Source: Arthrobacter sp.
GTDB taxonomy: Bacteria > Actinomycetota > Actinomycetes > Actinomycetales > Micrococcaceae
Length of the DNA stretch: 45,906 nucleotides
Assembly: GCF_030540645.1 (NCBI RefSeq)
Contig: NZ_JAUNVV010000020.1
Span: 1-45,906, forward strand
Direction of reading: 5' to 3'
The position numbers and the translations under genes were made by a program. Below the pieces are notes generated by a model, which worked only from the letters and a program-made list of their open reading frames with translations, had not been told where the DNA came from and did no database searches. Below are positions 8,175-17,517 of the stretch, in pieces (the stretch's first letter is position 1; the number at the start of each line of letters is the position of its first letter).

Positions 8175-9590
8175 CTACTTTTTGGAGATGTTCACCATTT
8201 GCTCGCGCTCCACAACCTTGATGCGCTCGCGGTTGACCTCAATACCGGGTTTCGGCTCGTAGCTAGCACCCAAATGCTTCTCGTGGGCGTCGAGCTTGTT
8301 CCAGCCCTCCCACGTGGTGAATTCAATGCCACGCGATTCGAGCAGCTCGAGGATTTCGCCCTCACCAGGATGTTCCGGGACGGGCAGGTTGAGCCTGTCC
8401 TCAAGCAGGCACCCGATGGTCTCCAGCGCATCCCCTTTGGTGCTGCCAATCAAACCGATCGGCCCCCGCTTGATCCAGCCCGTCGCGTAGAGGCCCGGCA
8501 CCTGGGTGCCGTCAACGCCCAGCACGCGTCCGCCGTCGTTCGGGATGATGCCGCGGCGGGCATCAAAATGCACCTCCGGCAATTCCGAACCCAGGTATCC
8601 GACCGCGCGGTACACGGCCTGGACGGGATAGTCGATGAACTCACCAGTGCCGCGCGCATTGCCCGTGCCGTCGAGTTTGTTGCGTTCAAAGCGAATGCCG
8701 GAGACGTGCCCGTCAGTTCCGGTGATTTCCACGGGCGTGTGCAGGAAGTGCAGGTGAAGGCGGCGGGACGCGGCAACCCGGTTGGGGTCATGCTCTTCGG
8801 CCAGCCAGTTGGTGAGCGTATTGACCATGATCTTGACCTGGTTGTTGCTCTTGACCGCGGCATCGGAGGCCTCATCAAAGTCAAAGTCGTCGTCGTAGAG
8901 GACAATGTCCACATCGCGAGACTGGCTTAGTTCACGCAGCTCCAGCGGTGTGAACTTGACCTGAGCGGGCCCGCGGCGGCCAAAGATGTGCACATCCGTC
9001 ACCGGGGAAGATTTCAGGCACGCATACACGTTCTCCGGAATCTCGGTCGAGAGCAGGTCATCGGCGTGCTTGGACAACACGCGTGCCACGTCCAGCGCCA
9101 CATTGCCGTTTCCAATGACAGCCACTTCCTTGGCTTCCAACGGCCATTCCCGCGGCACGTCAGGGTGGCCGTCGTACCAGGAGACAAAGTCGGCTCCTCC
9201 GTATGACCCTTCCAACTCAATACCGGGGATGTCCAGCTCCGCGTCCTTCGTGGCCCCTGTGGCAAAAATGACGGCATCGTAGAACGAGCGGAGATCGGCC
9301 AGGGCAACGTCCCTGCCATAGGTGACATTGCCGAAGAAGCGGATGTCCCCGCGGTCCAGCACCTTGTGAAGAGCGTTGACAATGCCCTTGATGCGGGGGT
9401 GGTCAGGCGCCACGCCATAGCGGATCAAGCCGTAGGGTGCCGGTTGAGACTCGAAGATGTCGATGCGGACTTGAACCTCACCGCCGGCGACTTCCTGGGA
9501 CTTCGTTAAAATGTCTGCTGCATAGACACCTGCCGGGCCGGACCCAATAATGGCGACACGGAAGGGACGGGCAACGCTCGAGTTAGCCAA
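8175..9590 (-). CDS. fprA: FprA-type ferredoxin/adrenodoxin-NADP reductase, copy 1
   Basis: This 471-residue flavoprotein has the FAD-binding GSGPAG at residues 16-21, the adrenodoxin-reductase-type APYGLIRYGVAPDHP (51-65), the NADP-binding VIGNGNVALDVAR (158-170) and the C-terminal GWIKRGPIGLIGSTKGDA active-site region. It exchanges electrons between NADPH and ferredoxin. The start is TTG (9588-9590), chosen for AAAGGA eight bases upstream. It is a close paralogue of the gene at 17518, differing mainly at the N-terminus, the 260-285 loop and the C-terminal tail. It is followed by the MpaB-family gene and divergent from rarD. Confidence 0.93.
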   Translation of the reverse strand: MANSSVARPFRVAIIGSGPAGVYAADILTKSQEVAGGEVQVRIDIFESQPAPYGLIRYGVAPDHPRIKGIVNALHKVLDRGDIRFFGNVTYGRDVALADLRSFYDAVIFATGATKDAELDIPGIELEGSYGGADFVSWYDGHPDVPREWPLEAKEVAVIGNGNVALDVARVLSKHADDLLSTEIPENVYACLKSSPVTDVHIFGRRGPAQVKFTPLELRELSQSRDVDIVLYDDDFDFDEASDAAVKSNNQVKIMVNTLTNWLAEEHDPNRVAASRRLHLHFLHTPVEITGTDGHVSGIRFERNKLDGTGNARGTGEFIDYPVQAVYRAVGYLGSELPEVHFDARRGIIPNDGGRVLGVDGTQVPGLYATGWIKRGPIGLIGSTKGDALETIGCLLEDRLNLPVPEHPGEGEILELLESRGIEFTTWEGWNKLDAHEKHLGASYEPKPGIEVNRERIKVVEREQMVNISKK

Positions 9591-9785
9591 GAAGAGGGTC
9601 CTTTCGAACGGTGAACCGCAACATCATGGAACGATCGTTGCGTGCGGGACGCGAATTAAGCACTGTTTTCATAGTCTAATTGGCAACCCGCTGCACGGGT
9701 AAGGGCCCGCGATTGAAAGTGACGAATCACTCACCGCGGCCAGACAGCGGCACTACCGTGGCTTTTAACCTACATCAGTGTTGTT

Positions 9786-10778
9786 ATGGAGTTTGTGACA
9801 CTTCGCAAACCTCGAATGAATAGTGCCTCCGGCAAGCAAAAGAAGGCACCAAAGCCGGCCCGATCCACTGCCGCCTCCGGTGTGCTCTATGGGGTGGGAG
9901 CCTACGGTATTTGGGGCATGCTGCCCATCTATTTCATCTTGCTCGCACCCGCAAACAGTGTGGAAATTGTTGCCAACCGTGTGGTGTGGTCAGTGATTTT
10001 CTGTGCCCTCATCATCACCGCCGGCAAGGGGTGGCGGAAATTCGCCACAGCGGTGCGCAACCGGCGCATCGTGTCCACCTTGGCCGTCGCCGGCGTGCTC
10101 ATCGTCATCAACTGGCTCACATACGTGTTTGCCGTGACCACCGGCAGCGCGATCGAAGCGGCCCTTGGCTACTTCATCAACCCGCTGGTCTCCGTACTCA
10201 TCGGCGTGGTGGTCCTCAAGGAAAAACTGCGCCCCCTCCAATGGATGGCCGTGAGTGTTGGTTTTGTTGCCGTTGTCGTGTTGACGGTCAGTTACGGCAA
10301 ACTGCCCTGGATTGCCTTGGTGCTGGCTCTCAGTTTCGGCAGCTACGGCTTCGTCAAGAACCGGATGGGTGGCAAGGTTGACGCCATCACCAGCCTGAGC
10401 ATTGAGACGGCCGTGCTCACCCCCTTCGCCATCACCGCGATGTTGGTGCTGGCCGCGATCGGCCAGACAACATTGACCGGCATGGGAGCCGGCCACTTTT
10501 GGCTGCTTGCCGCCTCCGGCATCATTACGGCCGTCCCCTTGCTGTTCTTCGGCGCTTCCGCCAGCAGGCTCTCCATGACGGGGATCGGGCTGCTGCAGTT
10601 CATGACTCCGCTGATCCAGTTCGTCGTGGCCATAGTCGTTCTTGGTGAACACATGGGCCTGGAGCGCTGGATTGGATTCGCCATAGTTTGGTTGGCGCTG
10701 GCCATCCTCATCACAGACATGTTGTGGAATTTCCGGCGCAACGTTCGGCTGCGGAAGTTTGTCCTTCTCCAAGACTAA
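9786..10778 (+). CDS. rarD: RarD-like EamA-family transporter
   Basis: This 330-residue membrane protein has about ten transmembrane helices after a basic cytosolic tail (KQKKAPKPAR). It shows RarD-type features: GVGAYGIWGMLPIYF at the first helix, EIVANRVVWS in the second, and two EamA repeats (second ending GEHMGLERWIGFAIVWLAL). RarD proteins belong to the drug/metabolite transporter superfamily; the name comes from chloramphenicol sensitivity in E. coli and the true substrate is uncertain. The start is unclear: the ATG at 9786 or 9816 and a GTG at 9795 are all open. Neither ATG has a good ribosome site. Confidence 0.87.
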   Translation: MEFVTLRKPRMNSASGKQKKAPKPARSTAASGVLYGVGAYGIWGMLPIYFILLAPANSVEIVANRVVWSVIFCALIITAGKGWRKFATAVRNRRIVSTLAVAGVLIVINWLTYVFAVTTGSAIEAALGYFINPLVSVLIGVVVLKEKLRPLQWMAVSVGFVAVVVLTVSYGKLPWIALVLALSFGSYGFVKNRMGGKVDAITSLSIETAVLTPFAITAMLVLAAIGQTTLTGMGAGHFWLLAASGIITAVPLLFFGASASRLSMTGIGLLQFMTPLIQFVVAIVVLGEHMGLERWIGFAIVWLALAILITDMLWNFRRNVRLRKFVLLQD

Positions 10779-10793
10779 GAGAAGGGCACCACC

Positions 10794-11615
10794 CTAGATC
10801 CCCTGCCGTTGGAAGTCTCGTGGGACAACCACCATGGGCACCGGTAGGGCACGCAGAATCTTGTTGGCGGTGGACCCTAGGAAGATCTTCCTGTTTTCCG
10901 CCAACCTGCTGGAGCCGACAACAACGAGTTCGCCGGATTTCCAACCAATCCCGTCGATGGCTTCCTCAATATTGCGTCCGTGAGCGAGCGTGACGGTGAC
11001 CTTTGTGTCTGGCAGTTTCGCCGCTGCCTTCGCCAAGACCGTGTTCGCGTGTTGCTTGGCCGGGCTCAAGGCATTGTCCAAATCAAAGTCGGACTGTTCC
11101 GTCTGGTCAATTTCGACCACCGAAACCAGCCGCAGCGGAACATTGCGTCTGCCCGCAGCCGTGGTGCCCACGTCAAGGACGGCCTGCCACCCCTCCCGCA
11201 TTCCCGTCATGACCGTGAGCCGGGTCAGCGGATCCCTGCGGTTGTATCCCCGGGGGGCCAAGGCCACCGGAACCGGGGAGGCATGCAAAAGCCCATTGGC
11301 CACTGAACCGACGGTAAACCGTTTGAAAAGACCGTTGCTGGCAGCACCCACCACAATCAGGGCCGCTTGATCCTCCTTGGCCGCGGCGATGAGGCCATGC
11401 ACAAAGGAATCTGCGACTCTTGTGGAAAATGTGGCCGTCACATCGTCGGGCACCATTAGCAGCGCCTGCTTCTGCATTTCTGCGTCCGGCGACTTGCTGC
11501 CGTGAACAACATGGACAAGATGCAGCTCAGCGCCTTGGGTCCTGGCCACGACACCGGCGAGTGCAACGGCGTCGGCGCCTCGCTCATCGGGGCGGTATCC
11601 AACGATGTATTTCAT
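10794..11615 (-). CDS. Universal stress protein, tandem Usp domains
   Basis: The 273-residue protein is two Usp domains in tandem (about 1-143 and 150-268). Each ends in a nucleotide-binding loop: VGAASNGLFKRFTVGSVANG in the first and VGSSRLAENRKIFLGSTANK in the second, both fitting the Gx2Gx9G(S/T) ATP-binding pattern. Such proteins respond to starvation, oxidative or hypoxic stress. AAGGG lies nine bases before the ATG at 11615. It converges with rarD (15-base gap) and lies 80 bases downstream of the membrane protein gene. Confidence 0.9.
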   Translation of the reverse strand: MKYIVGYRPDERGADAVALAGVVARTQGAELHLVHVVHGSKSPDAEMQKQALLMVPDDVTATFSTRVADSFVHGLIAAAKEDQAALIVVGAASNGLFKRFTVGSVANGLLHASPVPVALAPRGYNRRDPLTRLTVMTGMREGWQAVLDVGTTAAGRRNVPLRLVSVVEIDQTEQSDFDLDNALSPAKQHANTVLAKAAAKLPDTKVTVTLAHGRNIEEAIDGIGWKSGELVVVGSSRLAENRKIFLGSTANKILRALPVPMVVVPRDFQRQGI

Positions 11616-11695
11616 GCTTTCAACCCTTCTTTGGGTGGCACGGCGTGCCGGATTCCCCGGTTATCCGCTTGTACCACTGACTGTACAGCCCGTCC

Positions 11696-12790
11696 CTACT
11701 GCCGAACAGGGGCCGGTGAGCGCTGTTTCACAACCGTTGCCTGCTCCCTGGAATCCATGGCAAATTCAGATTCAAGGTCATCCTCAAAATCGCCACGAAC
11801 CCGTGGTTGAGCCACGATTCGAGCCACTGCTGCACACAAAAGCGCAGCCGCAGCCACGGTGAGTAGCTGCGGTGAGGCTTGGTTCCAATATTGCATCCAG
11901 GACTGCAGCTGGATCTGCTGGTCTCCCTGCATGATGACGTCCGGCTGGCCTGTCGCCGGAAACAGCTGCATCGAAAATGTGCCCAGCAGGCCCGCAACCA
12001 GCAGAACTGCGGCCGCACCCAGTGCCGCTGCACCCGAAGTTCTCCCGTTCGGGCGCACCACCACCAAGGCAGCGAGGATACCCAATGCAAGCAGGATCAG
12101 CGGATTGATGGACATGTTGAGAATGTATGGCCATTCAATAACAAACTCAGCGTCGTTGGACTGTTGGCTCTGCGAGTAGAACTGGTCCACAAAGATGCGT
12201 GTTGATGCGAGAGCAAGCCACGCCAGCGCACTCGCAACCAAACCCAGCACCAGAACTACCGCACGCAGCCAGTGCGACCACCGCGTATAGTGCCGGGCAC
12301 CCATCAGCAGCAGAAAGGAGAGCGCGGCAGCTCCGGGAACCAAGATCCACACCCCGTTGCCCACGAGGGCAATGCCCCAAGGCACCACCATCGGACCATG
12401 AAACTCATCCGAGGCAGTCGTTCTTGCCGTGGGCAACAGGAACTGCGCCGTCCAGCAGAACAGGCCGGCCGCAATGACCAGCACGGACGCTGCAAGTCCC
12501 TGCCGCCACGCCCTTCCGTTCCAATGCCGCACGGGGTCAGTGCCTGCGGTTGAGTTCGCCACAACTCTGTCTGAACTCCGCTGCTTGTCTGAAATCGACG
12601 GCCGGTTTGTCTCAACGCTCATTGCCACAGAGCCTTGAGAATCTCCTTCCGGTGCCGGCGCATGCTCGGGCGTCTCCAATGCGGCGGATACAGCTTCCGC
12701 CGCGAGTTTCGAATCTCCTTCAACGGGAAGCCCGTCTCCCCCTGGCTGAAACATTGCAGGGTACCGCTTATCAAATTCCAAGTTGCCCAT
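11696..12790 (-). CDS. Hypothetical membrane protein with about six helices
   Basis: I do not recognise this protein. From the ATG at 12790 it is 364 residues: an acidic, low-complexity cytosolic N-terminus of about 90 residues, then six hydrophobic segments (for example LAASVLVIAAGLFCW, ALSFLLLMGA, AVVLVLGLVASALAWLALA, LILLALGILAALVVV), then a charged C-terminal tail. A 384-residue version from 12850 is also open. Neither start has a clear ribosome site; GGTGGG abuts the 12790 ATG and NLEFDKRYPAMFQPGG looks like a natural N-terminus. No transporter or enzyme motif is evident. Confidence 0.7.
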   Translation of the reverse strand: MGNLEFDKRYPAMFQPGGDGLPVEGDSKLAAEAVSAALETPEHAPAPEGDSQGSVAMSVETNRPSISDKQRSSDRVVANSTAGTDPVRHWNGRAWRQGLAASVLVIAAGLFCWTAQFLLPTARTTASDEFHGPMVVPWGIALVGNGVWILVPGAAALSFLLLMGARHYTRWSHWLRAVVLVLGLVASALAWLALASTRIFVDQFYSQSQQSNDAEFVIEWPYILNMSINPLILLALGILAALVVVRPNGRTSGAAALGAAAVLLVAGLLGTFSMQLFPATGQPDVIMQGDQQIQLQSWMQYWNQASPQLLTVAAAALLCAAVARIVAQPRVRGDFEDDLESEFAMDSREQATVVKQRSPAPVRQ

Positions 12791-12918
12791 CCCACCGTGC
12801 TGTCCGGTCCAAGAGAATATTGCTCCCAGCCTACCCAGCACTGCATCCAAGCCGCGTCTGCATGGCTTGGGAGCGGCACCTCCAATATCCCAACGCCAAT
12901 ACCCACCGTTCTCGGCAG

Positions 12919-12980
12919 TGAAGGGGCCACCTTGCCACCTGACCGCGAAGAAACGCCGTCATGGCAAGGTGGCCCCTTCA
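12919..12980. repeat. 62-nt near-perfect palindrome (cruciform or terminator) downstream of gabT
   Basis: The outer arms, 19 bases each (12919-12937 TGAAGGGGCCACCTTGCCA and its exact complement at 12962-12980), are perfect. Inside them GACCGCG (12941-12947) pairs with CGCCGTC (12954-12960) except at one position, leaving a 6-base loop. It sits between the gabT stop and the membrane gene start. It could terminate gabT transcription, but the length and lack of a T-run also fit an intergenic palindromic repeat. Confidence 0.75.
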
Positions 12981-13016
12981 TCAAGAAACCAAGGCTCTTT
13001 GAACCCGCAACAAGTG

Positions 13017-14378
13017 CTAGACGGCGGTGCGGATTGCCTCACACAGGACGTCGAGGCCGTCTGCGAGCAGTTCCTCGCTGATGACCAGCGGCGGAAGCAG
13101 CCGGATCACGTTGCCGTAGGTGCCGCAGGTCAGGATGATGACCCCAGCCTGAAGACAGGCGGCTGCGATCGCCTTGGCAGCCTCGGCGTTGACTTCCTTG
13201 GTGGTATTGGCGGTGCCGGGCTTCACCAGTTCAATGGCCATCATGGCTCCGCGGCCGCGGATGTCACCGATGATGCTTGCCTCGCCCATTTCCGTAACGA
13301 GTGCCTCGAAACGGTCTGTCACGATCTTCTCGATGGTCTGGGCACGGCCGTTGAGGTCGTACTCCTTCATCGACTTGATCGCAGCCAGCGATGCAGCGCA
13401 GGCGAGCGGGTTGCCACCGTAGGTTCCACCAAGGCCACCGGGGTGCACGGCGTCCATGAGGTCGGCGCGGCCGGTGATGGCGGAGAGCGGCAGTCCTCCA
13501 GCGATGCCCTTGGCCATGGTGATAATGTCCGGGACCACTCCTTCGTGCTGGCTGGCGAACCATTCGCCCGTACGGCAGAAACCGGACTGGACCTCATCGG
13601 CGATGAAGACGACACCGTTTTCCTTGGCCCAGTTGGCCAGCGTCGGCAGGAAGCCGTCCGCAGGGACAATGAAGCCGCCTTCGCCCTGGATGGGTTCGAT
13701 CAGGATGGCGGCCACGGAGGCGGCACCGATCTGTTTTTCAATCATGCTGATGGCGCGGCGTGCGGCATCCTGGCCCTTGATCTCTGATTCCTCGCGGTAC
13801 GGGTAGCTCATCGGCACGCGGTAGATCTCAGGGGCGAACGGGCCGAAGTTCGTCTTGTACGGCATGGCTTTGGCGGTCAGCGCCATAGTCAGGTTTGTGC
13901 GGCCGTGGTAGGCGTGGTCGAAGGCGACAATGGCATCGCGGCCAGTGGCCAGACGCGCCACCTTCACGGCGTTCTCCACCGCTTCGGCGCCAGAGTTGAA
14001 CAGCACGGTGCGCTTCTCATGCGTGCCGGGGGTGAGAGCGTTCAGCTCTTCGGCGACTGCCACGTAGCTTTCGTAGGGGGTGACCATGAAGCACGTGTGG
14101 GTGAAGTGGCCCACCTGCTCACGGACTGCTTCCACCACGTTGGCGTCGGAGGCGCCCACTGAGGTGACGGCGATGCCTGAGCCCAGGTCGATGAAGGAGT
14201 TGCCATCCACATCGGTGATGATGCCGCCGTCGGCGTCGGCAACGTACACCGGGACGCTGGAGGCCACACCGCCTGCCACAACTGCCTTGCGGCGGGCATC
14301 GAGTTCCACGGACTTCGGACCCGGGAAGGTCCCCAAAATCTGGCGCTTTTGGGCAAGGCGGTACTGAATATCTGTCAT
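13017..14378 (-). CDS. gabT: 4-aminobutyrate-2-oxoglutarate transaminase
   Basis: This 453-residue class III PLP aminotransferase converts GABA and 2-oxoglutarate to succinic semialdehyde and glutamate. Visible motifs are FNSGAEAVENA (127-137, phosphate binding), HAYHGRTNL (156-164), the cofactor aspartate in FIADEVQSGF (258-267), and the Schiff-base lysine K290 in ITMAKGIAGGLPLSA. The frame is open to 14636, but the ATG at 14378 has AAAGGA five to six bases upstream and begins MTDIQYRL, typical of GabT. It lies 56 bases downstream of patD and is very likely in the same operon, continuing putrescine or GABA breakdown. Confidence 0.95.
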   Translation of the reverse strand: MTDIQYRLAQKRQILGTFPGPKSVELDARRKAVVAGGVASSVPVYVADADGGIITDVDGNSFIDLGSGIAVTSVGASDANVVEAVREQVGHFTHTCFMVTPYESYVAVAEELNALTPGTHEKRTVLFNSGAEAVENAVKVARLATGRDAIVAFDHAYHGRTNLTMALTAKAMPYKTNFGPFAPEIYRVPMSYPYREESEIKGQDAARRAISMIEKQIGAASVAAILIEPIQGEGGFIVPADGFLPTLANWAKENGVVFIADEVQSGFCRTGEWFASQHEGVVPDIITMAKGIAGGLPLSAITGRADLMDAVHPGGLGGTYGGNPLACAASLAAIKSMKEYDLNGRAQTIEKIVTDRFEALVTEMGEASIIGDIRGRGAMMAIELVKPGTANTTKEVNAEAAKAIAAACLQAGVIILTCGTYGNVIRLLPPLVISEELLADGLDVLCEAIRTAV

Positions 14379-14434
14379 GATATTCCTTTCAACGTGGTCA
14401 AAATGGGAACTGCGAAGTGGCAAGCCGAGGCGTT

Positions 14435-15865
14435 TTAGGCCTCCAGATTGCTCATGACATGCTTGATGCGCGTGTAGTCTTCGACGCCGTAGATGGACAG
14501 GTCCTTGCCGTAGCCGGACTGCTTGAACCCGCCGTGCGGCATCTCTGCGGTGAGCATGATGTGGGTGTTGATCCACACGGCACCGAAATCCAGGTCGCGG
14601 GAGACGCGCATGGCAACACCGTGATTTGAGGTCCACACACTGGAAGCAAGGGCATACTCGACGTCGTTGGCCATCTCGACCGCTTCTTCTTCCGTCTTGA
14701 AGCTTTGGACTGTGATGACGGGACCAAACGTTTCCTGCTGCACAATGTCATCGGTCTGCTTCACGCCATCAACCACCGTGGCTTCAAAGAAGAAGCCTTT
14801 GTCGCCCACACGCTTGCCACCGGTCACAACGGTTGCGTAGTCGGGGATGTTCTCCACAACCTTCACCACCTGGTTGAAGTGGTTCACGTTGTTCAGCGGG
14901 CCGAAGTAGTTCTTGGTGTCGTCCTCAAGGCCGGTTTCCAGCCCCTTGGTCGCCGTGGCCAGGGCCGAGACGAACTCGTCGTGGGCTGACTCTTCCACCA
15001 GTACGCGGGTGATGGCGGTGCAGTCCTGGCCGGCGTTGAAGAAGGAGTACTCGGCGATTTCCTGGGCCGTCTTGCCCAGGTTGGCGTCGGCGAAAACAAT
15101 GGCCGGAGCCTTGCCCCCAAGTTCCAGGTGTGCGCGCTTGAGTCCCTTGGCTGCACCTGTGGCAACGGCAATGCCTGCCCGGACCGATCCGGTGATGGAG
15201 ACCATGGCAGGAGTTTTGTGTTCAACCATGGCAGCGCCCGTGCCACCGTTGCCCAACACGAAGTTCAGCACCCCGGCAGGGACAATGCCCTTGGTGATGT
15301 CGGCAAACACCAGCGTGCTTTCCGGCGTGGTGTCACTTGGTTTGAGCACCACGGTGTTGCCTGCGGCCAGAGCTGGGCCGATCTTCCAGATGAGCATGAG
15401 GAACGGGTAGTTCCACGGCGTCACCTGGGCAATGACGCCCACAGGTTCACGACGCACGTACGAGGTGAAGTTTTCCATGTACTCACCGGCGGAGCGGCCC
15501 TCCATGAGGCGTGCCGCACCGGCAAAGAAGCGGAGTTGGTCGGCGCCTGCAGCCACTTCTTCGGAGGCGATCATGGCCTTGACTTGGCCGGTGTTGCGGT
15601 GCTGGGCCTCGACGAGTTCATCGCTGCGAGCCTCCACGGCGTCGGCAAGTTTGAGCAGCACGCTTTGGCGCTGGCTCGGTGTGGCATGCTTCCACGTCTT
15701 GAACGCAGTGGCCGCGGCTTCCATGGCAGCATCCACGTCGGCTTGGCTGGAGATGGGCGCCTTCGCCACAATCTCGCCATTGCTGGGATTGACCAGGTCA
15801 AGGGAATTTGTCCCCGTAACGGGAACGAACTCACCATTGATGAAGTTCTGCAAGGTTTGGACCAC
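14435..15865 (-). CDS. patD: 4-aminobutyraldehyde (gamma-aminobutyraldehyde) dehydrogenase
   Basis: This aldehyde dehydrogenase oxidises 4-aminobutyraldehyde to GABA with NAD. From the chosen start (476 residues) it has WNYP (152-155), the general-base glutamate in LELGGKAP (about 247-254), and the nucleophile C282 in FNAGQDCTAITR. The C-terminus GYGKDLSIYGVEDYTRIKHV is typical of PatD/YdcW rather than GabD. The frame is open to a TTG at 15874, but AAAGAGG abuts that TTG, whereas the GTG at 15865 sits nine bases after it, so GTG is the better start. With gabT downstream it gives the putrescine-to-succinic-semialdehyde route. Confidence 0.92.
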   Translation of the reverse strand: MVQTLQNFINGEFVPVTGTNSLDLVNPSNGEIVAKAPISSQADVDAAMEAAATAFKTWKHATPSQRQSVLLKLADAVEARSDELVEAQHRNTGQVKAMIASEEVAAGADQLRFFAGAARLMEGRSAGEYMENFTSYVRREPVGVIAQVTPWNYPFLMLIWKIGPALAAGNTVVLKPSDTTPESTLVFADITKGIVPAGVLNFVLGNGGTGAAMVEHKTPAMVSITGSVRAGIAVATGAAKGLKRAHLELGGKAPAIVFADANLGKTAQEIAEYSFFNAGQDCTAITRVLVEESAHDEFVSALATATKGLETGLEDDTKNYFGPLNNVNHFNQVVKVVENIPDYATVVTGGKRVGDKGFFFEATVVDGVKQTDDIVQQETFGPVITVQSFKTEEEAVEMANDVEYALASSVWTSNHGVAMRVSRDLDFGAVWINTHIMLTAEMPHGGFKQSGYGKDLSIYGVEDYTRIKHVMSNLEA

Positions 15866-15951
15866 GGTGTTCAACCTCTTTAGCTCGATGTGGGCGCCGC
15901 GGATTCAACGCCGTATATGGGCCAGCCTAAGCCAGCATGCATAGCAAAGAG

Positions 15952-15976
15952 AATGGCCAAGTGCACCATGGCCATT
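15952..15976. promoter_or_regulatory. Operator candidate between patD and the PucR-family gene
   Basis: AATGGCCA (15952-15959) and TGGCCATT (15969-15976) form a perfect inverted repeat with a 9-base spacer containing the small palindrome GTGCAC. It lies in the divergent intergenic region about 30 bases before the pucR start, placed to control both promoters. The PucR-family protein encoded alongside is the obvious binder; this is inference. Confidence 0.5.
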
Positions 15977-15994
15977 GTGCGCATAGTGCGTTTG

Positions 15995-16000
15995 TATAGT
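15995..16000 (+). promoter_or_regulatory. -10 box of the PucR-family gene (leaderless candidate)
   Basis: TATAGT, one base from the TATAAT consensus, ends six bases before the ATG at 16007. No Shine-Dalgarno site is present. Confidence 0.55.
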
Positions 16001-16006
16001 TATGGC

Positions 16007-17455
16007 ATGGCACTTTCCTTGGCAGACCTGCTTGTCACTCCCGGCTTGTCCCTGAAGAACATGGGATCGGTGCGGACTCCGCTCACGACCGCGATCGACT
16101 GGGTCGCCGTCACCGAGCTGGAGAATCCGCAATCGTTCCTCAGCGGTGGGGAGCTCGTGCTGACCACCGGAGCCCGGCAGGGCACCGCCGACGCACAGCG
16201 TTCCTTCGTTCGGCAGATCAAGCGTGCGGGCGCCGTCGGTATTGGTTTTGGCATTGGGTTCGAGCATGATTCAGTGCCGGCAGCCCTGCTGGCCGAGGCA
16301 AACCGTTGGGCGGTTCCGGTGGTGGAGGTCCCATACAGCACCCCTTTTATCGCCATTGGCAAGCTCGTTGCCGACGCCCGGTCATCGGATCACTTCACCA
16401 AGCTCGAGCGGTTGCTGCGCGAGCACCAGCTGCTGGCGCGGGCGCTGCTCACCGGCGGTGGGCTGCCGGCCTTGCTGAAAAAACTGGCCGCCATGGTTGC
16501 AGCAGATCTTGTGGTCACCCAGTATGGTGCCGAAGTTGCTGCCACAGCTCCGGGCGCTACCCCGGACGACGGCGATTGGCATGCAGTTGCGCTGGCCACG
16601 GGCAAGCGCGACTCCAGCACGTTGTGGCTGCGCAAGCCCTTCCACGACGACGGGATTCTCGACTACGCACGCGGGCTTATCAGCATTGAACTGAACAACT
16701 TGGTGCAACGCAGGCAAAGTGCACGGCAGATCGCCGGCCAGGCCATCTCCGACATCATCCGCGGCACGCTGGACGCCGCAGACTCCGCTGCACGCCTGGA
16801 AAATCTTGGCATTGCCCCGGCTGCCAAGAATTTTGTGCTGCTGGTAGGCACCGACGAAGGAAAGTTTGCCACCATCTCCTCCATGCCGCTGCCGGCAGGG
16901 TTGGATTCAGCAGTAGCCGCCACAACCCACACGGAAGGCCGGCAGGAACTGCTGCTTGTAGTACCCACCCAGGCCGGTGACCCCGCCAGTCTGGGCCGGG
17001 CGTTGAGCCACCAGATGCACAATGTTGGCGTTTCAGCACCGGTGGGGATTGGCGGCTCGTATTCCCAAGCCAACGGCCTGCGTTGGAGCTACTTTGAGGC
17101 ACGGGAGGCTGCCACACGGGGCTTGGAGGTCAATGTTCCGGAAAGGCTGAGCCTGACATCGCTGCTGTTGGCCAGCGAGGACGTGCCCATGGCTGATATG
17201 GCCGCTGAAGCCTTGGGTCCGCTCATCACCTTCGATGCAACCCACGGCGCCGACTTGGTTGACACCTTGGAAACGTACTTACGGCTCAATGGTTCAGTGG
17301 CAGCCGTGGCAGAAGCCCTGGCCCTGCACCGAAACACGGTCCGCTACCGGCTGACCCAAATTGCGGAACTCACCGGATACGATCCGGCGCTGACGCCTGA
17401 CCGCGTGCAGTTGTGGCTTGCCTTGGCCGTGCGTAGATTGTCACCGCCAGCCTGA
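16007..17455 (+). CDS. PucR-family transcriptional regulator
   Basis: The 482-residue protein has the N-terminal PucR domain (MALSLADLLVTPGLSLKN through FLSGGELVLTTGA, about 1-55), a GGDEF-like middle region and a C-terminal helix-turn-helix of the CdaR/PucR type (LRLNGSVAAVAEALALHRNT, then VRYRLTQIAELTGYD, about 425-460). Such proteins activate nitrogen-compound catabolic genes in response to a substrate. It is divergent from patD-gabT, so GABA or putrescine catabolism is its likely target. The frame is open to 15890; the ATG at 16007 is preferred because it fits the family N-terminus and follows TATAGT by six bases. Confidence 0.93.
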   Translation: MALSLADLLVTPGLSLKNMGSVRTPLTTAIDWVAVTELENPQSFLSGGELVLTTGARQGTADAQRSFVRQIKRAGAVGIGFGIGFEHDSVPAALLAEANRWAVPVVEVPYSTPFIAIGKLVADARSSDHFTKLERLLREHQLLARALLTGGGLPALLKKLAAMVAADLVVTQYGAEVAATAPGATPDDGDWHAVALATGKRDSSTLWLRKPFHDDGILDYARGLISIELNNLVQRRQSARQIAGQAISDIIRGTLDAADSAARLENLGIAPAAKNFVLLVGTDEGKFATISSMPLPAGLDSAVAATTHTEGRQELLLVVPTQAGDPASLGRALSHQMHNVGVSAPVGIGGSYSQANGLRWSYFEAREAATRGLEVNVPERLSLTSLLLASEDVPMADMAAEALGPLITFDATHGADLVDTLETYLRLNGSVAAVAEALALHRNTVRYRLTQIAELTGYDPALTPDRVQLWLALAVRRLSPPA

Positions 17456-17469
17456 GCCACAAAGAAAAG

Positions 17470-17502
17470 AGGGCCGCAGCATCGTCGTGATGCTGCGGCC
17501 CT
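17470..17502. terminator. Hairpin terminator between pucR-family gene and fprA2
   Basis: A perfect 14-bp stem (AGGGCCGCAGCATC at 17470-17483, complement at 17489-17502) has a 5-base loop, GTCGT. The A-rich run at 17461-17469 gives a T-rich tail on the minus strand, so it is a good terminator for fprA2 and probably serves both convergent genes. Confidence 0.88.
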
Positions 17503-17517
17503 GTCATTGGAGCAAAC

